NCBI GenBank assembly: GCA_016839805.1
Contig: JAEOTO010000022.1
Location: forward strand, 38,881-102,880
Length of the DNA stretch: 64,000 nucleotides
Source: Candidatus Hermodarchaeota archaeon
GTDB lineage: Archaea; Asgardarchaeota; Hermodarchaeia; Hermodarchaeales; Hermodarchaeaceae
Reading direction: 5' to 3'
Below the pieces are notes generated by a model that searched no databases, was not told where the DNA came from, and worked only from the letters and a program-made list of their open reading frames with translations. Shown piece by piece: positions 46,903 to 54,144 of this stretch (positions within the stretch are counted from its first letter, which is position 1; each line of letters opens with the position of its first letter). The position numbers and the translations under genes are program-made.

Positions 46903-48390
46903 ATGATTATGTCTCCTCCTCCACAGCCCTCTAACCCACAGAGTAACAAATCCATTACTTCACGATTTGACACTCGACAATACCAAGAACACATTCTTCA
47001 ACGAATCAAAGAAAATCGCAATCAAAATATCTTGGTAGAATTAGACTGTGGCCTGGGGAAACGAGTACTCACCTATAAATTGATTACCGAACTTTTTCCA
47101 GACACCCGGTTTATCATCACTGTCAACTCCTCTTCCTCGCTTCAGGAAACCGCACAATATTTGGAAGAAGAGTATGGCGGGGTAGAAGGCCTAGGGGTGC
47201 TCTCACCTAGAGTTCGAGGACCAATTCGAATAAAACTCCTCCGTGAATCTCGGGTTGTTCTATGTACTGCGCGAGTACTAGCCAATATTCTGCGCAAGGG
47301 TGAGTTAACTCCCGACCGCTTCCAAGCATTACTCATTAATGAAGTAGACACAATTCTACGCCGGGTAGGACATAACCAGGTTCTCATTCAACCTTGGAGC
47401 TTTCTCCTCAATTTCTTTAAGGACCGCTGGATTATCGGGTTAAGTGGTACCCTTCGTGACGACCATGTTGTAATTAATGACGCTCAACTCCAAATCCGCA
47501 ATGAACTCCAAAGTCTGGCGGGCTTCATGACTAACGTCGAATTGATCAGCATGGATGAACTCGTTGATACTGACATGGACCAGTACATCAAACCCACAGT
47601 TCTTGACGTAGCACCAGTTCAAGATCCCGTGATCCGTGCCATAGCACTTGTCCTCGATGACCTCATCCAATCAACTCGTGAAGAAATCTATCAAGTGCTT
47701 AAGGAAGAAACTACTGAGCAAGTTGGTGCGCTACCCGAATCCACGCGATTACTACACTTGATGCTCCAGGAACTTCCCATCTCCGAAGAACTCGCCCAAC
47801 AATATAGTGGGTTGTTGATGGTTCGAAAATATCTCTACGGCATGTCAGCCAAGAGTTTTCGCCGTTACCTCTACCATCCTACCATCAAACCTCAAATTGA
47901 TGTCAAGCGGATGCAACAAGATTGGCCCAAAACCACACCGAAATCCATCGAAGCCCAAAACCTTACCCTAAAAGCTGGAAAAACCGTCATTCTCTCCTCT
48001 TACCTCAACGTTGTCAGCGAAATCGATACACTCCTCAAAGAAAAAGGCATTCAAACATTCAAACTTACAGGTCGAACCATGGACAAACAGGCAGTATTAG
48101 CCAAGTTCAAAGAGGTCAAACCACCGGCTGCTGTTATTCTTTCACCTGTGGGTGAAAGAGACCTCGATTTACCTGATACTGATTTGCTCATTATTTGTGA
48201 TACAGTAAATACGACAAAAACGATTTACCAAAAGATGAAACGGAGTCGTGGAGGGCGAGTAGTGTTCCTCGTTTACAGAGACACCTCTGAAGTTGGGAAA
48301 CTCCGTCGCTTAATCGATAACATCATGCAACGGTATCCCTGGTCAACTCAGCTTGGAAATACGTCTGCACTGAATGTGAAATTTAGTTAA
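46903..48390 (+). CDS. SF2 helicase-like protein (Hef/FANCM-like) with degenerate ATPase motifs
   Basis: A 495-residue protein with the two-domain SF2 layout. It starts with FDTRQYQEHIL (Q-tip/motif Ia region) and has motif I as DCGLGKRVL, in which the usual GKT/S is GKR. Motif II is NEVD in place of DExD/H, motif III is LSGT, and the end of domain 2 has KMKRSRGGRVVFLV where Hef-type proteins have the Arg-rich motif VI. An inserted helical region (about 225-330) separates the domains, as in Hef/Mph1. ATP hydrolysis is doubtful. The function is unknown. Confidence 0.6.
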   Translation: MIMSPPPQPSNPQSNKSITSRFDTRQYQEHILQRIKENRNQNILVELDCGLGKRVLTYKLITELFPDTRFIITVNSSSSLQETAQYLEEEYGGVEGLGVLSPRVRGPIRIKLLRESRVVLCTARVLANILRKGELTPDRFQALLINEVDTILRRVGHNQVLIQPWSFLLNFFKDRWIIGLSGTLRDDHVVINDAQLQIRNELQSLAGFMTNVELISMDELVDTDMDQYIKPTVLDVAPVQDPVIRAIALVLDDLIQSTREEIYQVLKEETTEQVGALPESTRLLHLMLQELPISEELAQQYSGLLMVRKYLYGMSAKSFRRYLYHPTIKPQIDVKRMQQDWPKTTPKSIEAQNLTLKAGKTVILSSYLNVVSEIDTLLKEKGIQTFKLTGRTMDKQAVLAKFKEVKPPAAVILSPVGERDLDLPDTDLLIICDTVNTTKTIYQKMKRSRGGRVVFLVYRDTSEVGKLRRLIDNIMQRYPWSTQLGNTSALNVKFS

Positions 48391-48399
48391 CACAGAGTC

Positions 48400-48909
48400 T
48401 TATTTTTTTGTCAGAGGTTTGAGCCACTTAAACCACATCACTGCACTCATTGTTGTAAAGAAGAATGCCATTATGAGATTAAGAATAATAACCATGATGA
48501 GTTCATTTAGAAAACCTAGAAGGTCAAAATAAATGGGTAGAACCCTGAAATACCCCAGCATACTAGCAAATTGAAACATCGTAATTGTCATGAATCCAAT
48601 AACATAGATTCCCAAGAGAAGCCATCTCCAGTAATGCGGTTTGTGAACAGGATGGGTACACCCGAAGATAATTTGTATACTGAGCCACATCCCCACGAGA
48701 AAACCTTGGATTAAAAGAAGAATGAATACGGAAAACCAAAACGGACTAGCATACCCCCAATCTATTAGTACGGTTATTTGCCGTGTGATTTCTAAAAGCA
48801 TAGTCATAGTAATAAAAATCGCTACAATCGCAGCTGAGAGAACCAAATATCCAATACGCCAAAAGCGAAGCGTTCCAGGATAGGGTTCTTTAATCTGATT
48901 ATCTACCAT
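48400..48909 (-). CDS. Hypothetical membrane protein (169 aa)
   Basis: A 169-residue protein with four predicted membrane helices (about 17-40, 50-75, 95-118, 132-158). I recognise no family. It converges with the helicase-like gene (nine-base gap) and is divergent from the JAMM peptidase gene, so it may mark the border of the modifier cluster. No function is proposed. Confidence 0.55.
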   Translation of the reverse strand: MVDNQIKEPYPGTLRFWRIGYLVLSAAIVAIFITMTMLLEITRQITVLIDWGYASPFWFSVFILLLIQGFLVGMWLSIQIIFGCTHPVHKPHYWRWLLLGIYVIGFMTITMFQFASMLGYFRVLPIYFDLLGFLNELIMVIILNLIMAFFFTTMSAVMWFKWLKPLTKK

Positions 48910-49028
48910 TTGGATTCCCTCTCAAGTAACAATTCAATCGAACTAGGAATATCAATTAGATTGAAAATATATGCCTGTAGCACCAGCATTTAACTATTGA
49001 GGATATTGCTCCAAGATGTGACTCGAGT

Positions 49029-49664
49029 ATGCCCCTGCCACAGAATATGCAACCAGACAACAATGATTCAAATTCAAGAAATAATGCGACATCAGAGAAA
49101 CTAACAGTGTATCCGGTGTATGTCTACCGGAGGACTTGTAAGCAAATATTCGATTTCTGCCTTCAAGAGGCAAAACGTAAACCCCCGCGTGAAGCGTTAG
49201 GTGTAATTCTAGGCTTCCGCCGGTCTTGGCAAGGTGAGAATTACATACGGGTCACTGATTGGGCGACAGGACGTGTTGAAGCTAGTATAGCGTATGCTCG
49301 ATTTACCCCAGAGGGTATTTTGGAATATCGCCTTGCATTACATGATCGGTACGGAGCGAATCCACATACCCCGCGGGTTGTTGGCCTCTGGCACTCTCAC
49401 CCTTTTGGTGGAGACCCTCACTTTTCATCTACTGATTTACGGACCTTCTTCAACACTCCCTTTTGTGCCGAAGGCAACGTGTTCTTTCTCATCGATCCCT
49501 TAAGTCGTATCTTCAAAGTTTACATGCTGCGTCCACGACTCGAAGAACCTGGTCTGCAACTCGAACGGGTTGATTGGTGTACGTATCAACCCTCGGTTCC
49601 TTTGGGTGATGCACCGCCAATCGAGGATCAGCTGCACGATGAGGAGCCTGTGGAAGATGAGTAA
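49029..49664 (+). CDS. JAMM/JAB-family metallopeptidase (ubiquitin-like protease/deconjugase)
   Basis: A 211-residue JAB1/MPN/Mov34 domain protein. The zinc motif is E55, H122, H124 and D136, with Ser133/134, in GLWHSHP...FSSTD. Spacing between the second His and the Ser is one residue longer than the usual JAMM pattern. The first 25 residues are polar and disordered. JAMM enzymes cut isopeptide bonds or trim ubiquitin-like precursors after glycine. It overlaps the E1-like gene by eight bases, so the two are co-translated. Confidence 0.88.
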   Translation: MPLPQNMQPDNNDSNSRNNATSEKLTVYPVYVYRRTCKQIFDFCLQEAKRKPPREALGVILGFRRSWQGENYIRVTDWATGRVEASIAYARFTPEGILEYRLALHDRYGANPHTPRVVGLWHSHPFGGDPHFSSTDLRTFFNTPFCAEGNVFFLIDPLSRIFKVYMLRPRLEEPGLQLERVDWCTYQPSVPLGDAPPIEDQLHDEEPVEDE

Positions 49665-50523
49665 GAAGAAGCCGACATCTATCGAATTACGGTTTTTTGA
49701 ACGTGACCAACATGATCGTACACGTCGTTGGTTAGGAGCGACTAACCTTGATACTATTCGACAATCCACTGTCCTTATGGTCGGGGCTGGTGCTGTGGGA
49801 AATGAAGTCTGTAAAAACCTAGGGTTGTTGGGTGTTGGGAAAATCATCCTTGTTGATCCTGATAAAGTTGCGGCATCTAATCTGAATCGGTGTGTGTTTT
49901 TCCGACCTGGCGATCATGATATTAAATTCAAAGTGGAGGCTGTAGCTGAGCGATTACCCGAACTCGCTACAACCACGGTGGTGGAACCACATGCGGTGCC
50001 AATCCAACACGCACCTGATACGGTGTGGGACGTGGATTTAGTTATCGTAGGTGTAGACAACCATTATGCCCGATACCTGTTGAATGCTAAGAATCTTAGC
50101 TTAGATCCCCCTCGCCTCATCATTAATGGGGCAATGGGGAAAGACCACATATCAGTAGAAGTCTTGGGTCCACCTCACACAGCCTGCATGATCTGTTCCT
50201 GGAGCAAAGACTTTGTAGACCATGTTGTAGCCAACGAAGTCCGCACTCAGTGCGACCCCTTTTTTGTGGACACAGTACCACGATTTCCCATGGTCAGCTT
50301 TGTGACATCCATCGTAGGCGCTGTCATGGCGTGGGAAGCCACTCGAGTTCTGGTTGGGTTGCAACAATGGCAGAATACTGGTCAATGGCAGCAAGGGCTC
50401 GAACCCGCATTTGGTCGGTTCATCCAATACAATCTTAGTAATCACCAGGCGAGTACTGGACCCATTATGCCCAATCCTCGATGCAGTGAAACCTTCTGCC
50501 GTGACAAACGCAAACACCTCTAA
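49657..50523 (+). CDS. E1-like (ThiF/MoeB-family) ubiquitin-activating enzyme
   Basis: A 288-residue adenylation-domain protein. It has the Rossmann ATP site GAGAVG (43-48), D67 in LVDPD, the NLNR Arg (R78) and the zinc ligands C177 and C180 (CMIC) with C276 and C281 (CSETFC). C199 in RTQCDP is a candidate catalytic or sulfur-carrying Cys. The size matches single-domain prokaryotic E1s. It should adenylate the C-terminal Gly of a beta-grasp modifier. The frame opens at 49570; I use ATG 49657, which overlaps the JAMM gene end. Confidence 0.9.
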   Translation: MSKKKPTSIELRFFERDQHDRTRRWLGATNLDTIRQSTVLMVGAGAVGNEVCKNLGLLGVGKIILVDPDKVAASNLNRCVFFRPGDHDIKFKVEAVAERLPELATTTVVEPHAVPIQHAPDTVWDVDLVIVGVDNHYARYLLNAKNLSLDPPRLIINGAMGKDHISVEVLGPPHTACMICSWSKDFVDHVVANEVRTQCDPFFVDTVPRFPMVSFVTSIVGAVMAWEATRVLVGLQQWQNTGQWQQGLEPAFGRFIQYNLSNHQASTGPIMPNPRCSETFCRDKRKHL

Positions 50524-50538
50524 CAGACTGAGACAGAT

Positions 50539-52143
50539 TTAGATGAGTCCGATCGTTTTTTGCCATACTGTGGATGTAGGTTTCTGATCCGCCCAAAGTC
50601 GAAGATTCAAAATAACCTGTTTTGCAGCCTGAGGCATTGAGACGTTTAAATGCACGTTAACCGGTGCATTCAAACGTGGTGTAAACGGTTCAATTGCCAC
50701 GACCTGGTCCATCAATCCATCCGAAAGGGTGACCGTCATCACCATTTGATCAAGTGGATAAGATCCTGTCCGTGAAGGAGTTAATGAGACAGTCATAGGT
50801 AACCGACTCCCCCGAGGTACGGCATCAGGAACCTTCACATGAAGTTGTGCCGGGGCTGCACTTAGTCGAGGTGCCCCAGAATCAGGGACACTTATTACAC
50901 GGCTAACCTTCCAATTGGTGTTGATTTTCGGCTCCGATTTCCCGCGCTTCTTCTCGTCAATAAATTTCGCCCGATAATACCAACTTACTTTGAATTCTTG
51001 ACGAATCCGCGTATCCATCCAATTTCCAATAATCAATGGAAGATGACGATTGGTGACACCCAATAAACCCATTGATCCATGCCAGGTGGGATCAACAGGA
51101 ATCCATTGACCACGAAGCCAAATCTGACTCCAAGCATGGCGTTCCCACGCCTTGCCGTCAAAAGCCAATCCTGCTTCTAACCGGGCAGGAATTTTATTTG
51201 CACGGCACAACGCCGTAAACAACGCTGCATATTCTGTGCAATCCCCGACTTGATTTTCAATGGCATACGCTGCTCCCCTTTCATATTTTTGCGGGGTATA
51301 CCTCATCTTGTTAGTAACCGTCTGCATCGCAGCTTTAGTGTACTGAATTGGAGTTTTGTGCACCTTAGCTAGATCTCGGGCTAAGTCTTTGATTAAATGG
51401 TGGTGGCTTTCAATGAAGTTCTCTGGTTTCGTATATCGTTCGATATGCTGTGGAACCTCTGAACTAAGTGTGGTTGGGGGAAGATTGTATCGAACGGCAC
51501 GGTTGCGTACCAATGCTGTATAGCCACATTTGAACACTTTTCCTACCGGTAAGACGTCATGCGAAAATCGGATCCAGTTATTTCCGATGAGATCATTTTG
51601 TTCGCGACCTGATGTTGGAGAAAACTTAACATCGAGGATGTCCTGGCGAGGTGGTATCGATGGGGGCATCGCTATGAATGCGTTAATGTTTCCAATTTCA
51701 TATGGCGTACGATTCTTGAGGCTAACCGTATAGTTCACTCGGTGAATGACGATTGGTGGATGTCCAGCTTTAACAAAGAAGCAGCCCAAAACGTGGTGAT
51801 TATCTGGCGGGCCTTTGTTAGGGTCTTTGTCGACAACAAGCTTCTTGATTTTAGTTTCTTGAAATGCAACGAGAACGGTGTAGATGCCAGAAAGAAGGGT
51901 TTTCTTGGTTGGTAAGGAAAATTGTCCAAAATTCGTCTTGTCAAACCGGAAGGGTACTTTACTGATGGGCTTTCCAAAGGGATCGACGATATAGACTATA
52001 CCAGTGTCAATTTTCATGTTAGTGGTGACGGAACTGGTACGTGTCAGCTGAATAGTGATGGATTGACCAGCATTTACGCTTGGCATTCCATCATGACGGG
52101 ATGAAGTGATAATCTGCAAGGACACAGGAAGACCCTTTTTCAT
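50539..52143 (-). CDS. Transglutaminase-fold protein with flanking beta-sandwich domains
   Basis: A 534-residue protein. The first 220 residues and the last 130 look like beta-sandwich (Ig-like or alpha-2-macroglobulin-like) domains. The middle is a transglutaminase-like core with a Cys-His-Asp triad: C302 in VGDCTEY, H336 in RHAWSQIWL and D351 in PVDPTW. Such cores are peptidases, deamidases or true transglutaminases. No signal peptide is seen, so it should act inside the cell. It is the last gene of the modifier operon and overlaps the zinc-finger gene by four bases. Confidence 0.8.
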   Translation of the reverse strand: MKKGLPVSLQIITSSRHDGMPSVNAGQSITIQLTRTSSVTTNMKIDTGIVYIVDPFGKPISKVPFRFDKTNFGQFSLPTKKTLLSGIYTVLVAFQETKIKKLVVDKDPNKGPPDNHHVLGCFFVKAGHPPIVIHRVNYTVSLKNRTPYEIGNINAFIAMPPSIPPRQDILDVKFSPTSGREQNDLIGNNWIRFSHDVLPVGKVFKCGYTALVRNRAVRYNLPPTTLSSEVPQHIERYTKPENFIESHHHLIKDLARDLAKVHKTPIQYTKAAMQTVTNKMRYTPQKYERGAAYAIENQVGDCTEYAALFTALCRANKIPARLEAGLAFDGKAWERHAWSQIWLRGQWIPVDPTWHGSMGLLGVTNRHLPLIIGNWMDTRIRQEFKVSWYYRAKFIDEKKRGKSEPKINTNWKVSRVISVPDSGAPRLSAAPAQLHVKVPDAVPRGSRLPMTVSLTPSRTGSYPLDQMVMTVTLSDGLMDQVVAIEPFTPRLNAPVNVHLNVSMPQAAKQVILNLRLWADQKPTSTVWQKTIGLI

Positions 52144-52532
52144 AATGCTTTTCCTTCATCATCTGGATCTGAATCGTTGGGTTCCCTCTCCTTATCTTGG
52201 AGAATAACTACTTTTCCTCCTTTCTTCTTTGGGGGTCCCATTCGCTGAACATTCCCAAGAATCACAATACTAGACCCTTCTTCACCCATCATTTCATCAT
52301 TTGTTGGTCGGGGACCAAGGAACTGGGTGAAATGAGGAGGGTGTGGTTCAACTCCTCTGACAATAGTTCCGGGACAGATACCATCTCCAGATTCTAAGAA
52401 AATCACTCGGCAGTTAGGGCACATATAGCTTCCACAGGTTGTGCAAATCCACCAAGTCCTTCGTGCTTCATCAAGTGGAACTTGGGCATCACAGGCAACA
52501 CATTTCATTTGTGAGGCGCCGTACACACTCAC
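52140..52532 (-). CDS. RING-like zinc-finger protein with C-terminal hydrophobic-acidic motifs
   Basis: A 130-residue protein. The N-terminal zinc finger has C11/C14, C30/C33, C38/C41 and C53 in a RING-like order (CxxC-x15-CxxC-x4-CxxC-x11-C). It is a candidate E3-like adaptor in the modifier pathway. The C-terminal tail (60-130) is disordered and contains IVIL (89-92) and VVIL (108-111) followed by DKERE, which resemble SUMO-interacting motifs. The same Cys spacing recurs in the gene at 58474-58929. It overlaps both neighbours by four bases. Confidence 0.72.
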   Translation of the reverse strand: MSVYGASQMKCVACDAQVPLDEARRTWWICTTCGSYMCPNCRVIFLESGDGICPGTIVRGVEPHPPHFTQFLGPRPTNDEMMGEEGSSIVILGNVQRMGPPKKKGGKVVILQDKEREPNDSDPDDEGKAL

Positions 52533-52756
52533 TCTTCAGGCTCCTCCTTATCTGGATGTTTGCGGGCTCGGTGAACTTTCACATCAAAATGAGGAGAAAA
52601 GTTTGGGGGACGTTCTTCTTCAAATGGAATATCCCGTTCTTCTAAGATGACGATACGATTCAATGAGGATGGGTGCTCTGATGGATCTTGATTATCCTTA
52701 TCAGATTCATGCTTCTCTTTTTCTACCTTAGGTGGGGGTTCCGTCATCTTGAGCAC
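52529..52756 (-). CDS. Small acidic disordered protein with hydrophobic-acidic motif (75 aa)
   Basis: A 75-residue, highly charged protein, mostly Glu, Lys, Asp and Pro. One hydrophobic patch, RIVILEERD (34-42), stands out in an otherwise disordered chain and matches the motif in the neighbouring tails. It begins at GTG 52756 directly after the E2-like stop (ATG 52747 is a second choice) and overlaps the zinc-finger gene by four bases. Its place in a tightly packed operon argues that it is translated. No family is known. Confidence 0.6.
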   Translation of the reverse strand: MLKMTEPPPKVEKEKHESDKDNQDPSEHPSSLNRIVILEERDIPFEEERPPNFSPHFDVKVHRARKHPDKEEPEE

Positions 52757-53521
52757 CTAACTTTCTTCATCTTTATCAGAATTCTCTAGGATTCGGACTT
52801 TTGTTTGAAATCGCCTTTCCGGATCTTGGAGGATACGGGGAGGTCGTCGACTCGGGCTAGCTTCTGTGGATTGCGGTTCTAAAATTGTCACACGACCCTC
52901 TCTAGGTGGTGAAGGTGCTCCTATTTGGTGCCTTTCCTCCCAAAGACGCTCCAAAGTATTCACGATATTTTCTGAATCCTTCTCATACCAAGCCATTGCC
53001 ATACTGTTAAGCCCATGATCGGATTGGAATTGTGATGGTGGTTCAACACGATCAGGCTTTAGTAAAATAAAGAAAGGCAAGTCTTCTAGAATTCGATCCA
53101 ATTCTCCTCTGACTGAATAACATGCTTGTCCCTTTCCACTGGCAGCTAACCGGGGATGATAAAGCTGAGTTTCCGCTGCGGGACGAATCGAGCCAATATT
53201 TTGGGGATATTCTCGGGGAAGATCAAAGATAAACCGATGTTCATACTGAATGGCTCGCTGGTCGGTCAGCGTTCCTGGCTCATGAATATACCCGGGAAGA
53301 TTTCGCATAGTAAACTGAACGCGTTTATAGGCTCCATCTCGGTATCGGGCACTAATCGCGACCGTGAAATCAGAATTACTCCAACTAGTATCCTCACGCC
53401 GTGGTGGATCGGGAGGCCAACCCCGGCGTCCATACAAATTATTCATGGTATCAAAGAACGTCTGGATTTGTGTTTCGACTCGGGCGTTAAAGAGTTCCGG
53501 TGAAAACACTGGTCGTGTCAT
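52757..53521 (-). CDS. E2-like ubiquitin-conjugating enzyme (UBC fold) with long motif-bearing tail
   Basis: A 254-residue protein. Residues 50-195 fit the UBC fold: strands with FIFDLPREYPQ (the YP of E2s), LYHPRLA (H122 P123, the HPN motif with Arg for Asn), then the candidate catalytic Cys C134 in GKGQACYSV, and the C-terminal helices (LNSMAMAWYEKDSENIV). Residues 200-254 are disordered with three repeats of RVTIL, PPRIL and KVRIL followed by acidic or polar residues. It should carry the modifier as a thioester from the E1-like enzyme. It is the second gene of the operon. Confidence 0.75.
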   Translation of the reverse strand: MTRPVFSPELFNARVETQIQTFFDTMNNLYGRRGWPPDPPRREDTSWSNSDFTVAISARYRDGAYKRVQFTMRNLPGYIHEPGTLTDQRAIQYEHRFIFDLPREYPQNIGSIRPAAETQLYHPRLAASGKGQACYSVRGELDRILEDLPFFILLKPDRVEPPSQFQSDHGLNSMAMAWYEKDSENIVNTLERLWEERHQIGAPSPPREGRVTILEPQSTEASPSRRPPRILQDPERRFQTKVRILENSDKDEES

Positions 53522-53580
53522 GATCTATCTCCACATCTACCTTGATTCCTCGGAAAGGATATTTAGTCAATTCTAAGATA

Positions 53581-53904
53581 TTAGAATCCCACTTCAGGCA
53601 CTACATCGAGGAGGAAGAACTCATCATCTGAAATTTTGGGATCTAGTTCGCCAAAGGTGGCACCAGGGCTTAGTCGAGTGGGTTCCGGGGCTTTGCGGAT
53701 TAAGACAAACTCAGGACGTTGGTCACCAATTTTTGCCTTCGCCCAATCGTCAATACTTACACCTTCATCTCGAGCTTGGGTGACGAGGGTGCGGATGACT
53801 TCTTCAACTCGAGTGTCTTCATCAATCCCAATGCGAAATTCCTTTTGGCGAGGTTCAACGTCAACAATGATTGAGCGCCAAAAACCTTCTTCACTGCTCA
53901 TCAT
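53581..53904 (-). CDS. Ubiquitin-like beta-grasp modifier protein
   Basis: A 107-residue beta-grasp protein. The strand pair IIVDVEP and KEFRIGID is followed by the helix VEEVIRTLVTQARDEG and the last strands EFVLIRKA and EFFLLDVVPE. The C-terminus is PEVGF, without Gly-Gly; cutting the last Phe, for instance by the JAMM protease, would leave a single terminal Gly. The size is greater than that of ubiquitin (76). It is the first gene of the operon that also encodes the E2-like protein, so it is the probable modifier. YukD/EsaB-like folds are an alternative. Confidence 0.68.
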   Translation of the reverse strand: MMSSEEGFWRSIIVDVEPRQKEFRIGIDEDTRVEEVIRTLVTQARDEGVSIDDWAKAKIGDQRPEFVLIRKAPEPTRLSPGATFGELDPKISDDEFFLLDVVPEVGF

Positions 53905-54144
53905 AAGTTACCTCAAAGGGAAGACGTGTATCACCCACTTTAACTTTTCTTGATAATTAGCCCGCTTCTCGTCCCTGTTTATTCAAGAAAGAAATAAGGT
54001 CGGTTCCAAAACAAGTTTAAATGGCGCCTTGCTCTCCGGTTAAGTGAAAGTTTAAGAGTCACGGGCTAGTTTGAGCTAGTGAACTTAGTCATCGCATAAG
54101 ATGTAATTAACTACACAATAACCCGCGGGAGATTAGTCGGCGAA
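53905..54144. promoter_or_regulatory. Divergent promoter region between the modifier operon and the SMC operon
   Basis: A 240-base gap without an ORF separates the modifier operon (minus) from the SMC operon (plus). A/T-rich boxes AGTTTAAAT (54014-54022) and GAAAGTTTAAGA (54046-54057) could be TATA elements for the SMC gene; the second lies about 90 bases before its start. The short shared region would allow the two operons to be coregulated. No palindromic operator stands out. Confidence 0.35.

Noticed and set aside
49570..49656. N-terminal extension of the E1-like protein
   Set aside because: It overlaps the JAMM gene by about 95 bases; the ATG at 49657 gives the usual eight-base overlap and a normal E1 N-terminus.
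50152..50517. 121-residue minus-strand ORF inside the E1-like gene
   Set aside because: Antisense overlap with conserved E1 motifs; no start signal.
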